Positions 17,801-25,891 of a stretch of DNA of 64,000 bases are shown in pieces (position 1 is the stretch's first letter; each line of letters opens with the position of its first letter). The notes below the pieces were generated by a model. The model ran no database searches and was not told the DNA's origin. It saw nothing but the letters and a program-made list of their open reading frames with translations. The position numbers and the translations under genes were made by a program. The DNA is from an uncultured Lachnospiraceae bacterium (lineage in GTDB: Bacteria > Bacillota > Clostridia > Lachnospirales > Lachnospiraceae). Location of the stretch: positions 168,067-232,066 of the forward strand of contig CAJUBE010000001.1 in NCBI GenBank assembly GCA_910584725.1. The letters run 5' to 3'.

Positions 17801-20800
17801 GCCATCTGCAATCTGAGGAACACATTCCAGGAGAACATCAAGCAGTGACAAAACAACAGCCTTGATAGCCTCACCAATGACAGGAGCGCTCTCCGCAATT
17901 ACGCGGCAGAATGCGATAATACCTTCTCCGATTTTCTCAAGCACGGCAGGAATCAGCGCCGCTACCCCTGTAATAATAACCGTCAGAGATGCAACAATAG
18001 CAGTTGCCCCAGCAGCTCCAGCCGCAGCCAAAGCCGTAAAACCTACCGCCAAAGCGGATAACCCCGTTCCGGCTGCCAAAAGTCCGGCTCCGATGGCAAG
18101 GACCCCAACGCCGATGAGAGCGAAAGCACCACTCAATCCCAAAATTGTCGGTACGAGCGGAGTAAGAACGGCCCCGGCAACACCAAGAACGGTAAATGCC
18201 CCAGCAATTGTAACCAGCCCCTTCGCGATGGATACCCAACTCATAGCGCCAAGAACAGAAAGAACAGGCGTCAATACTGCCAAAGCAGCCGCAGCTACAA
18301 GCATAGCAGCAGAACCGCTAAGAGTACCTTTCATAAAGTTCAAACCAACCGCAAGCTCTGTTAAAGCAACACCCATAGTCACAAGACCTTTCGCGATCTG
18401 CTCCCATGAGAAATTCCCCATCTTACCAAGAGAATGTGCTACAATTTCAAGCGCTGCTCCAACGATAACCAGCCCAGTTCCAATACCGACCATATTCTTC
18501 GGCATCAGTTTTGTAGCAATGGCAACTTCCGCTAAAGCACCGCCCATGGCCGTTAAACCCTTCCCAATCTGCTCCCATGAAAACTGAGCGAAATCCGACA
18601 TTGCCGAAGCAAATATCTTCATCGCCGCTGCAATCTCTATCAAAGCAAGACCGGAAGAAATCACATGTTTCGCATTCCCTGTAAGATTGGTAAATGCTGC
18701 GACTTCGGCAAGCAGTATGCCAACACTGGTAAGACCTTTCCCGATTTCTTCCCATTTCATCTCGCCAAAGTCTTTGCAAACAGAGGCAAGAATCTTCATC
18801 GCCGCTGCAAGAATTACCATACCCGTTGCTGTACTTATTGCTTTTCCGCCAAACTTTGCCGTGTTCAAGAAAATGTCTACTTCGGCAAGCAGTACACCTA
18901 CTCCAACTAAACCTTTTCCCAACTGCTCCCATTCCAAATCAGCAAGATCTTTTACAACGGAAGCAAGGATTTTGACGGCCGCTGCAAGAACCACCATACC
19001 CGTTGCTGTAGAAGTGGCTTTCTTGCTAAATTTTGCGGTAGCCATAAAAGCATCGAGCTCGGCAAGCAATACTCCGACACCAACCAAACCTTTTGCCAAC
19101 TGCTCCCAACTTAAATCTGCTAACTTTTTGACTGCGCTGGAAAGAATGAGGACAGCTCCAGCAAACACGATCAGCTTTGTAGAACCTTTCCCGGTAAATC
19201 CGCCGAGTTTGTTGAATACCGCCATCGCACCAATTAAATCGGCGAACATAACAGTCATCGCACCAAGCGATGCCGAAAGCTTCTCGCTGTCAATCAAAGA
19301 AATGACCACAATAGAAGCCGCCAAAATTCCTATTGCCGTTGCAATTTTAAGCAAGGTACCCGCTTTCAATTGCGTTTGATATGCTTCAAAACAGCCCCTG
19401 ACACCATCAAGAATGCCGGTCACTCCGTCCAAAATCCCCTGCAAACCTTCAAGCGGTTCGGTAAAGCTTTTCAAGAATTTAGTTACAGCGAGCGCAATTC
19501 CGCCAATAGAAAGACCGTTCAGTAAGTCAATGGCACCGCTGAAATCGGCGTTGCTTACTTTTTCAATCAATGTATCAGCCAAACCGCCAAGAGCCTTTGC
19601 AATCCCTCCGCCAATCGCTTTAACGCCATTCCATAAAGCCTGAAGTAGCTGTAAAAACTTGCAGTTTGCCAACGCATTTCCCATCGCTTCAATAGCATTG
19701 AGAACTCCGTTTTTCATGTTTCCTGCGGACTCTCCAACATGAGACATCCGTTCGTGAATCCGTTCAAGAGTAGCGTGAATTAACTCCAACCCCGGAAGCT
19801 TGATTTTCTCTTTGACCAGATTCAGGAAATCTTTGAGTGATTCTTTTATCTCGTCCAAATCCGGAAGGTTGAATCTGTCTTTTATTTCTGCCGCAAAATC
19901 TTTGAACGCTCCGGCGGCTTTTCCAACAAATCCAATAACACCTTGAATTGCCTTGTTAAAAATATCATTTTTCTTGATAAATTCATCAAGAGCCACAAGC
20001 CATTCGCCAATACCTCCGGTCACGGTTAGAATTCCGCCGCCAAGATCATCCAATCCTCCAAATAAGGGAACAATCGCATTGAATACCGCCGAAAAAGCCT
20101 GTTTCACAATATCCAGAACCGCAAACAGTCCTTTGAAGGTATTTTTCAGATTTTTGGATGCGGATTCGCCAAGCTTCAAATGAGAAGTGAACTCTTTCAA
20201 TCCAACTGTAAGATTGTAAAGCCGCTCAGAAGTAATAGGCGGAAATATTTCACGAAATCCTTCGGATATTGGTTTAACAACACTGGCGAGACCCTCAAAA
20301 GCATTTTTAGCTGCCTCAATCAAAGCGGTACGCCCGCCCATATCTTTCCAGCCTTGCAACATGGAATTGCGGGCATCCGACTGAGCATCGATGAACCCGC
20401 CGATTGCGTTGCTCAAGCTTGTCCACAGCGTTTTCGCTTCCTCGAAGTCACCGAACAGAATCTCCCATGTCATAGCCCAGCCGGAACCGACCGCTTCTTT
20501 CAGCGTGTCCATCAACTGAGTAAAAGTTTTTACTTCCTGGGCAGCAGCAAAAGCCTTCTTACCGATTTCCGTTGTTTCATCAGCATAGTCCCGCAAGGTA
20601 TCGACAAGAACATCCGTCGTCATCCACTGATACTGCAAACTATCGTTGAAATTCTTCGTGGCGTTGATTGCCTCGTCCATAGTGGAACCCTGATTATTTT
20701 CCGTTAAAACACGGTACATCCCATCCGCGGTCTTTTCCACTGTTCCGGCTGCAACAGCCGCTTCCAAAAGCTGTGTCTTGAATTCCACGGTCGCCATATT

Positions 20801-21460
20801 TGCGTTTTCAATGGATTTCCAGTCAATCAGCTTTACATAACCCGCCGATAAAGCCTGCGCGAAGTTATACATAGCTCTGGAAGCTTCATTCGCGTTTGCA
20901 CCAGAAATGGCGGCTTCATTTGATATACCCTGAATTGCCATTACAGCATCTTCCAGCTTGACTCCGGCATTTGTGAATTTACCGATGTTTGAAGTCATAT
21001 CCTGAAACGAATAAATCGTTTTATCCGAATATGTATTCAACTCCTGAAGATATCCGTTTACTTCTTCCAAAGAAGCACCGGTACTCATCATGATTGTCTG
21101 AATCGAACCCATCTTCAGTTCGTATTCTTCAAATCCCTGGGAAATCGGTTCTATAGTAAGCGAATGAAGCATCTGCTTTCCGGTATTGATAACCGAATTG
21201 GTAATGTTAGCGAGAGCGGTTACAGCCATGACTTCAAATGCTGAGAATTTAGCATGAACCGTTTCCACCGCACTGGTAAGCCCGGACATATTGCAGTTTT
21301 TTGCCGCGGAGTTCACATCCTCCAAGCCCTTTGCAGCACCGTCTAAATTTAGACTGCGCTTCAGCTTGTCAAGCGTCGAGAGGCTGGTCTGGACATTCTG
21401 CTCGAATTGTTTGTTGTCAAATCGCATCTCGACAACTCTTTCGTCAACGGTCTTGCTCAT
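14846..21460 (-). CDS. Tail tape measure protein
   Basis: A 2204-residue protein, the longest in the window. The start at 21460 (MSKTVDERVVEMRFDNKQFE) follows GGGAGG. The N-terminal ~400 residues carry the tape-measure core (SDKTIYSFQDMTSNIGKFTN, AISGANANEASRAMYNFAQA). A long Ala/Val/Leu-rich middle has hydrophobic stretches. There are three repeat sets: a ~40-residue WEQLxKGLVGVGVLLAE unit (about 18380-19140), a ~70-residue FGEQLVPFGEAM unit, five copies (about 16180-17140), and a ~45-residue MVKFIAGVRxKD unit, three copies (about 15480-15850). It sets tail length. No peptidase motif was noticed. Confidence 0.95.
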   Translation of the reverse strand: MSKTVDERVVEMRFDNKQFEQNVQTSLSTLDKLKRSLNLDGAAKGLEDVNSAAKNCNMSGLTSAVETVHAKFSAFEVMAVTALANITNSVINTGKQMLHSLTIEPISQGFEEYELKMGSIQTIMMSTGASLEEVNGYLQELNTYSDKTIYSFQDMTSNIGKFTNAGVKLEDAVMAIQGISNEAAISGANANEASRAMYNFAQALSAGYVKLIDWKSIENANMATVEFKTQLLEAAVAAGTVEKTADGMYRVLTENNQGSTMDEAINATKNFNDSLQYQWMTTDVLVDTLRDYADETTEIGKKAFAAAQEVKTFTQLMDTLKEAVGSGWAMTWEILFGDFEEAKTLWTSLSNAIGGFIDAQSDARNSMLQGWKDMGGRTALIEAAKNAFEGLASVVKPISEGFREIFPPITSERLYNLTVGLKEFTSHLKLGESASKNLKNTFKGLFAVLDIVKQAFSAVFNAIVPLFGGLDDLGGGILTVTGGIGEWLVALDEFIKKNDIFNKAIQGVIGFVGKAAGAFKDFAAEIKDRFNLPDLDEIKESLKDFLNLVKEKIKLPGLELIHATLERIHERMSHVGESAGNMKNGVLNAIEAMGNALANCKFLQLLQALWNGVKAIGGGIAKALGGLADTLIEKVSNADFSGAIDLLNGLSIGGIALAVTKFLKSFTEPLEGLQGILDGVTGILDGVRGCFEAYQTQLKAGTLLKIATAIGILAASIVVISLIDSEKLSASLGAMTVMFADLIGAMAVFNKLGGFTGKGSTKLIVFAGAVLILSSAVKKLADLSWEQLAKGLVGVGVLLAELDAFMATAKFSKKATSTATGMVVLAAAVKILASVVKDLADLEWEQLGKGLVGVGVLLAEVDIFLNTAKFGGKAISTATGMVILAAAMKILASVCKDFGEMKWEEIGKGLTSVGILLAEVAAFTNLTGNAKHVISSGLALIEIAAAMKIFASAMSDFAQFSWEQIGKGLTAMGGALAEVAIATKLMPKNMVGIGTGLVIVGAALEIVAHSLGKMGNFSWEQIAKGLVTMGVALTELAVGLNFMKGTLSGSAAMLVAAAALAVLTPVLSVLGAMSWVSIAKGLVTIAGAFTVLGVAGAVLTPLVPTILGLSGAFALIGVGVLAIGAGLLAAGTGLSALAVGFTALAAAGAAGATAIVASLTVIITGVAALIPAVLEKIGEGIIAFCRVIAESAPVIGEAIKAVVLSLLDVLLECVPQIADGALALIAAVLEALVKYTPSIVDSIFQFLIKVLEGIAKNLPELIKVAIDVLMAFFSGIVDALRGIDVDTLVKGIAGIGLLSAIMLALSAVASLVPGAMAGVLGMGVVIAELALVLAAIGALAQIPGLSWLIGEGGKLLEGIGTAIGQFIGGIVGGFMSGVSSQFPQIGADLSAFMTNIQPFIEGASKIEPSMMDGVKALAETILILTAADILQGLTSWLTGGSSLSGFAEELVPFGKAMKDFSIEIAGMDAGLVANAATAGKTLAEMASTLPNSGGVIGFFTGENDMKEFGEQLVPFGEAMMAFGASIAGLDANAVTEAAIAGKAMTEMASTIPNTGGVVSFFAGDNDMKAFGEQLIPFGEAMMDFSTAVKGLDADAIVNSATAGKALVELAKTVPNSGGVVGFFAGENDMDMFGEQLVPFGKAMKSYSDAISGIDVDAITNSATAGKSLVELANTLPNTGGVVSWFTGDNDIGAFGESLVLFGENFSKYSDYMKNVDTGIVTSTTNAATSIVELQKSLPKEGGWFSDDKTLADFGKDMSSFGSYFSSYYGYISGIDTGLLSSVITQTNRLVDMATGMAGLDTSGMTSFGSALTKLGEAGITGFINAFNNANSKVTAAASNMLTTFVNAANAKKTMLTTTFTTLVQAVLTAINAKQRDFQTAGSTLMVKFIAGVKTQDNSARSTFTNIISGCLTAIKNKYSEFQSVGTQTMVKFIAGVRAKDTDARNTFTNIISGCLTAIKNKYSEFQSAGEQCMVKFIAGVRSKDADAKNAFTSSLGGAISGVKDYYGQFYDAGSYLVDGFAKGISENTYKAEAKARAMAAAAARAAEKELDEHSPSKVGYRIGDFFGVAFVNAIGDYTEKAYKAGSGMAKAARTGLSNAISKVKDFIDSDIDTQPTIRPVLDLSNVEAGTSRLNAMFSRTQALSISTGMNRQETADVQNGENSPNAGNTFTFTQNNYSPKALSRVEIYRQTKNQFSAMERMVKA

Positions 21461-21834
21461 AGCTTCGTAACCTCCCTCCATGCTTCATTTGCGATTTTGT
21501 CAAAAATAGGCTGGATAGCAGGATTGATATAATCTCGACCCTGTACCCAGCCTCCGTTTCTTGTTCCATGCCCGTATTGCAGAATGATGGCAATTGGAAC
21601 TCCATTTTGAATGTTTGAGTTGTAAAACGAAATCGTTACTGACCCGCTTTTATTGTTAATCTCGTATCGCCACGAACTGGCGGTTTTTCCGGAATCGACA
21701 GGTGTTGCAGACGCAAGGGCAGCTACTCCCTCTCGACCGTACTTGTCAAGGTCGCCGAGTTTAACGACCTCTTTCGCCCTCTCTAAATACCTCGTCAACT
21801 TAGAGAAGTCGCCCTTTTGTCTGAACGTTATCAT
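21457..21834 (-). CDS. HK97 gp10-like neck/tail-completion protein
   Basis: A 125-residue protein (GDFSKLTRYLERAKEVVKLG, AALASATPVDSGKTASSWRY). The TPVDSGxxxxSW motif and a C-terminal IQPIFDKI helix are typical of HK97-gp10-like head-tail proteins. Such genes normally lie between the capsid and the tail tube; here it sits between the endolysin and the tape measure, so it may be a repurposed copy. The stop overlaps the tape-measure ATG. Confidence 0.7.
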   Translation of the reverse strand: MITFRQKGDFSKLTRYLERAKEVVKLGDLDKYGREGVAALASATPVDSGKTASSWRYEINNKSGSVTISFYNSNIQNGVPIAIILQYGHGTRNGGWVQGRDYINPAIQPIFDKIANEAWREVTKL

Positions 21835-21846
21835 TGGAACACCCCT

Positions 21847-23442
21847 TTACTTTTTCAGATACACACTGGAGCTGAAACCAGTGTACTGAATACCATCCAT
21901 AATGAACTGGATGTATAGCCATTTGGTTCCGTTATAAACGGTATAGTAACCGTAACACTGAACTTCGGTTCCATCCGGAATAAGGCAGAGCGCTCTCTTA
22001 TTAGTTCCGGCATCATTACGACAATAAAGCCCGCCCTTTGCAACCACCTTATATGTCCCCGCCAAATTCTTGTCGAGAGATTTTGCATAGGCCGTAGCTG
22101 TGACTTTCTTTGATGCCGGCTGATTCTGGGACTGACATGAGGTATTAGATTTTGTTGCTGAACCATTCAGAATTTCGTTGACACGAGTCTGAACCTCAGC
22201 ATAATCGTAGCCTTTTGCAGTCAAAGCAGCTTTACGATCCGAGCCATTTCCCCAGAGACCTGTAATGACTTCATGAGCAACCGTGTTAATGCTCTTTTTC
22301 TCGCTCTGCACAGGCAGAGCAACAGCCCCCTCATCATACTTAGGCGTAATAAAACCACGGATAAATTTTCCGTTAATCGATAATGTACGCCGCTTTACTG
22401 CGTTGCTGAAGTTTCCTTCGATAACAGTAATGTAACCGCCAGATACATACTCAACGGTACCGATGTGATCCGGATTGCCGGTATTATCACCAATTCCGGA
22501 ATCCTCCCAATCATATAAAACTGCATCTCCGGGAGAAGGAACATACGAATCGTCCTCAACCCAGCATCCCATCCGTTTAGCAGCCTCGATAATGTAATAG
22601 CAGCTAATTTCGATCGGCATAATCGCTGTATAACCGAGCTTAACCGCCAGAGCCGACCATGTTGCCGCGCACCACGCCCAGCAGTAAAGCATCTTGGTTC
22701 CGCGCGGGAATTTGCCCGTATAGGAATTGTAGATGTCGATGATCTCTTTATAAGAACCATCCGCCTCGTTCTTCCCAATCCACGATCTCGCCAGGTCCAC
22801 TACAGCCTGTCTCGAATATTCGACAGATGTTTCATCTTTTTCGGCAGAATCGACAAACCTGTAATCCATGTCCACGTTTCCGGAGATACCGCTCACAACG
22901 CCTTTGCTTGTGTACTGATGGAAATCGCACGGATAATCCGCATCACCGCTCCAATCGGCCAACCAGAACACATACTTTGCCAGCAGATCATGGTCAAACA
23001 TGTTCTTATAATAATCGATATTGGAATAGATACCGGCTTTGTATCCTTTCCCAGCGACATACTCACAGAATGCTTTTGTGTGTGCGTTGCATTCGGTCCG
23101 GCCAAGTGTAACGCCAGCCGCTTTTGCTTTCGTGATTGTGTCGTACTCGAAGTCGAAAAACACGATAACATCTTTCCCAAGACCAGCCGCTTCCAACTGT
23201 GAAATACAGAAAGCAGCTTCCTGCTTGGCCTGTTCCACATTCAGCGCATAGCTGAAATGATAAATGCCGAGGATTGGAATCCCGGCTTCCCTGGCAGCTT
23301 TTACATACCCGTGAAATCTCCCGTCAACCGTCTGCCGGTAGCTTGACCGGAGAATGATAAATTGAATCCCGGCGGATTTAACCTTGGCAAAATCCACATT
23401 TCCCTGCCAAGTGGAGATATCAATCCCACGTTCTTTTGACAT
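21847..23442 (-). CDS. Endolysin: GH25 muramidase, NlpC/CHAP-like domain, CW_7 and SH3-like repeats
   Basis: A 531-residue protein; the start at 23442 (MSKERGIDISTWQGNVDFAK) follows GGGGTGAT. Residues 1-~195 are a GH25 lysozyme domain with catalytic acids in VIVFFDFEYD. Residues ~215-370 look like a Cys/His amidase-endopeptidase (TKMLYCWAWCAATW, then DHIGTVEYVSGG). Then comes a CW_7 repeat (HEVITGLWGNGSDRKAALTA) and a C-terminal SH3-like wall-binding domain. It hydrolyses host peptidoglycan at lysis. It is placed between the tail chaperones and the tape measure instead of beside the holin, so a virion-associated role is possible. Confidence 0.9.
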   Translation of the reverse strand: MSKERGIDISTWQGNVDFAKVKSAGIQFIILRSSYRQTVDGRFHGYVKAAREAGIPILGIYHFSYALNVEQAKQEAAFCISQLEAAGLGKDVIVFFDFEYDTITKAKAAGVTLGRTECNAHTKAFCEYVAGKGYKAGIYSNIDYYKNMFDHDLLAKYVFWLADWSGDADYPCDFHQYTSKGVVSGISGNVDMDYRFVDSAEKDETSVEYSRQAVVDLARSWIGKNEADGSYKEIIDIYNSYTGKFPRGTKMLYCWAWCAATWSALAVKLGYTAIMPIEISCYYIIEAAKRMGCWVEDDSYVPSPGDAVLYDWEDSGIGDNTGNPDHIGTVEYVSGGYITVIEGNFSNAVKRRTLSINGKFIRGFITPKYDEGAVALPVQSEKKSINTVAHEVITGLWGNGSDRKAALTAKGYDYAEVQTRVNEILNGSATKSNTSCQSQNQPASKKVTATAYAKSLDKNLAGTYKVVAKGGLYCRNDAGTNKRALCLIPDGTEVQCYGYYTVYNGTKWLYIQFIMDGIQYTGFSSSVYLKK

Positions 23443-23447
23443 AACTA

Positions 23448-23993
23448 TCACCCCTTCGAATTTAATTGTTTTCTTCGTGCTGCATTTAAAGCGGCGTTGC
23501 GTTTCATGATTTCCCTTCGACTTCTCTTTTTGGGCGGCGAATTTTTGATGTTGCACACCTTAATAAGAGTAAGAAGCCGGTTCAGATGCCACTTTTGACA
23601 CTCAAACGGAATATTCAGAGCAATCATCCAGTAGTAAATAATCTCTGCCGTAACCTGTTCACGACTGGCTTTTACCGCCTTTTCCTCCGTAAAATGTGTG
23701 GCGGTCATCGGAGCGTCAATGTAACGGTTAATCTGGTCAATACAAGATGTTGTCAGATAGTTATACACTTCCGGATTCACATTCTGTGTGAGTGTCATAC
23801 ATTGCACGTAATCCAAAGTTTCCTCAAGCGTCTTTTCCTGTTTTGTAAGAAAAGGCTTGCACCATTTGGATTCCCATTTTGAAAGGGAGACAAGGGAATG
23901 CTCCAACTGCAATGTTTGTTCTTTGGGATAGATAAACATCTGATTTATTTCATCCCATTGCTCCTCGCCAGCAGGTATTGTAATTCGCAACAT
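23448..23993 (-). CDS. Tail assembly chaperone-like protein (second of pair)
   Basis: A 181-residue protein (MLRITIPAGEEQWDEINQMF). The position after the major tail protein and before the tape measure, plus helical Trp/Lys-rich content (LSKWESKWCKPFL), fit the second tail assembly chaperone of Clostridia phages. The start at 23993 follows AGGAGG at 8 nt; GTG at 24002 is less likely. No sign of the -1 frameshift that joins chaperones in lambda-like phages: the upstream gene ends 27 nt before. Confidence 0.65.
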   Translation of the reverse strand: MLRITIPAGEEQWDEINQMFIYPKEQTLQLEHSLVSLSKWESKWCKPFLTKQEKTLEETLDYVQCMTLTQNVNPEVYNYLTTSCIDQINRYIDAPMTATHFTEEKAVKASREQVTAEIIYYWMIALNIPFECQKWHLNRLLTLIKVCNIKNSPPKKRSRREIMKRNAALNAARRKQLNSKG

Positions 23994-24020
23994 TCCCTCC
24001 ACCTCCTCTTGCTTTCAGAT

Positions 24021-24419
24021 TTAATTTGTTACCGGAGTCAATGCCGGCGCTGCCCCCTGTCTGGAGTTCGGAACAATACCGTTCACAAACTTTGCCGCCG
24101 CATCAGCGTTGGTTGCCAGTTCCATAAATAGGACAGAATAAGCTTCCGTTTCGGAAAAAGCCTTGGACAGTTCATCAGATTTGATAAACCGCTTCCCATC
24201 GGGGCTCTTCTCGCCGTATGCTTTGAGAATCAGTTCCTTGAAAATCTTGATGATGGCCGGAGTATCCTGTGCTGCCACAATTCTCCGAATCATCTCAGAC
24301 AGCCCGCCGGTAGTCCCCATTTCCATCTCCATACATTCCGCCTCGGAAAGATTGAAGTAATGGTCTTCCGTGCGCTCAGTTCCGTTGTAATCCTTGTAGG
24401 TTATCGCTTTCTTTAACAT
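24021..24419 (-). CDS. Tail assembly chaperone-like protein (first of pair)
   Basis: A 132-residue protein (MLKKAITYKDYNGTERTEDH). The N-terminal strand with FNLSEAECMEMEM, then a helical domain (KIFKELILKAYGEKSPDGKR), is the usual form of the first chaperone after the tail tube gene. The start at 24419 follows AAAGGAG at 8 nt. It is separated from the tail tube gene by a strong terminator, so expression may be lower than that of the tube. Confidence 0.7.
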   Translation of the reverse strand: MLKKAITYKDYNGTERTEDHYFNLSEAECMEMEMGTTGGLSEMIRRIVAAQDTPAIIKIFKELILKAYGEKSPDGKRFIKSDELSKAFSETEAYSVLFMELATNADAAAKFVNGIVPNSRQGAAPALTPVTN

Positions 24420-24440
24420 AATGTTTTCTCCTTTCGACAA

Positions 24441-24482
24441 TAAAAAAAAGGAGCCGCCAGCTTTTACACTGAAACGGCTCCC
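24441..24482 (-). terminator. Rho-independent terminator after the major tail protein
   Basis: On the minus strand GGAGCCG-N18-CGGCTCC is followed by eight T residues. It lies directly after the tail tube stop, a common way to set high tube versus low chaperone dosage. Confidence 0.85.
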
Positions 24483-24508
24483 AATCTACTTAAATATGAA
24501 GTTGTGAA

Positions 24509-25216
24509 TTAGCCCGCTGTCTGGAACTCCTGATAAAGCTTCAGAATCTCATCCGGCAGCGGCAGCCTTGCGTCAACGCCATCCGTACCGCCCTCGGTGG
24601 TAGGCTCTGTACCGTACAGAATCTCCTCCAGCTTAGCCATGAACTTGGCGTCAAACTTGGTGGAATCGAAAGTAAGACATGCCGTCGGCTTGAGCTTCTT
24701 ACCATCGATAACCGTGTTGATAGCCACCGGAGTCGTGCTGATCTCCCAGGAGAGGGTGATAGGTTCCGGGCTGTCGTTGATGGTGGAATAGCCTTTCTCG
24801 GACGGAGCCGCCAAAGCACCGTAAATCAGATGCAGCTTATAGCCATAGTCGTTGTTGTCAACATCGTTGCCCAGAATCGTCCGGTAAGAGAGACCGAACG
24901 TCTTTCTGGACTGCTGTCCCGCAAACATGCCGGGCACAACTTCCACGGAACCATCGCACTCCGCAAATTCATCTGGATACATATACGCCTCAATGGTAGC
25001 TCCGAATTCCTCCGCCGACATGAGATTCAGATACTTAATATTGTCCGCGTAAATCGGAGAAGCCTCCGCTCCGGAAGGGCTTTCCGACACAGCACTCAGA
25101 CCATTCCACGCAACGCCTTTATTGTAAACGCCGCCAGTCTGAATAGGGTAAAGAACGCCATGATCGACACCGGTCTCATACAGACGCTCGCCAGTTTTAT
25201 CCCAAACAAGTTTCAT
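24509..25216 (-). CDS. Major tail (tube) protein
   Basis: A 235-residue protein. GVAWNGLSAVSESPSGAEAS and QSRKTFGLSYRTILGNDVDN match tail tube proteins of Firmicutes siphophages, as do its size and a predominantly beta composition. It polymerises into the tail tube around the tape measure. A strong terminator follows immediately. Confidence 0.85.
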   Translation of the reverse strand: MKLVWDKTGERLYETGVDHGVLYPIQTGGVYNKGVAWNGLSAVSESPSGAEASPIYADNIKYLNLMSAEEFGATIEAYMYPDEFAECDGSVEVVPGMFAGQQSRKTFGLSYRTILGNDVDNNDYGYKLHLIYGALAAPSEKGYSTINDSPEPITLSWEISTTPVAINTVIDGKKLKPTACLTFDSTKFDAKFMAKLEEILYGTEPTTEGGTDGVDARLPLPDEILKLYQEFQTAG

Positions 25217-25231
25217 AGATTTGTTCCTCCT

Positions 25232-25555
25232 TTAAAAGAATATTTCAAAGACATCATGATTCAGATTGTCTTTTTCGTAATGCCGGTTATAGCCGCAAAG
25301 CGGCAAAGCAGCCACTTTACCTACAATCGGGCTATCCGGGTCTTTGTCAATGACTGTCACCGAATATTTTCGTTGAGATAAATAAACCCCGTCATTTGCA
25401 TACTTCTTATCAATGTCTTCAAGACCGTACACAATGGCGGGGTATTTCATCTTAACAGAAGTGGGAGGCTGAAAATAAGCGCGACAGTCGAGACCTTCAT
25501 TTGGACAACCCAAAATCTCACATAAAATATTATGTAGTTTCAGACGCCTGCTCAT
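25232..25555 (-). CDS. Tail terminator/completion-like protein
   Basis: A 107-residue protein (MSRRLKLHNILCEILGCPNE, KYPAIVYGLEDIDKKYANDG). It sits just before the tube gene with the alpha/beta pattern of tail terminator proteins, which stop tube growth and join it to the head. The start at 25555 follows GGAGGTG. It overlaps the upstream gene's end by 26 nt. Confidence 0.6.
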   Translation of the reverse strand: MSRRLKLHNILCEILGCPNEGLDCRAYFQPPTSVKMKYPAIVYGLEDIDKKYANDGVYLSQRKYSVTVIDKDPDSPIVGKVAALPLCGYNRHYEKDNLNHDVFEIFF

Positions 25556-25862
25556 TGTAAACACCTCCCACCGTAAGTATCAATCTCGGATACTGTACTT
25601 CCACGTTGGAAATTTTCCATTTCGCGCCCATAAACCCAACGTATCGCATAGCATGAAAATTCTCATTGGCAAACGGATCGGCGACAATACTAATCTCATT
25701 TGCGATGTTGATGTCATCGTTGAGTGTTTCGGCACTTTGAAGCCTGCGCGTGTTTCGGGTCAGGTCACCAAAGTACATATGCTCTGTAATCTTCTCGTCC
25801 CACACGCCGGGCCTTGTTTCCACCATTTCAGCGTAGCCGATTGGTCCGTGAAATTTCGCCAT
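25530..25862 (-). CDS. Head-tail stopper/closure-like protein
   Basis: A 110-residue protein (PIGYAEMVETRPGVWDEKIT, MYFGDLTRNTRRLQ). The beta-rich pattern and position after the capsid gene resemble small head-closure proteins of Clostridia phages. Function is inferred from gene order. Confidence 0.6.
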   Translation of the reverse strand: MAKFHGPIGYAEMVETRPGVWDEKITEHMYFGDLTRNTRRLQSAETLNDDINIANEISIVADPFANENFHAMRYVGFMGAKWKISNVEVQYPRLILTVGGVYNEQASETT

Positions 25863-25891
25863 TTTGAATTTTCACCTCCGATGATGATCGT

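Noticed and set aside
17862..18587. Long plus-strand frames opposite the tape measure gene
   Set aside because: Antisense of a low-complexity, Ala/Val-rich gene; no ribosome sites and no recognisable domain.
15480..19140. Tape-measure repeats as a possible second DGR or recombination cassette
   Set aside because: The units are ordinary protein repeats, with differences at all bases and no adenine bias.
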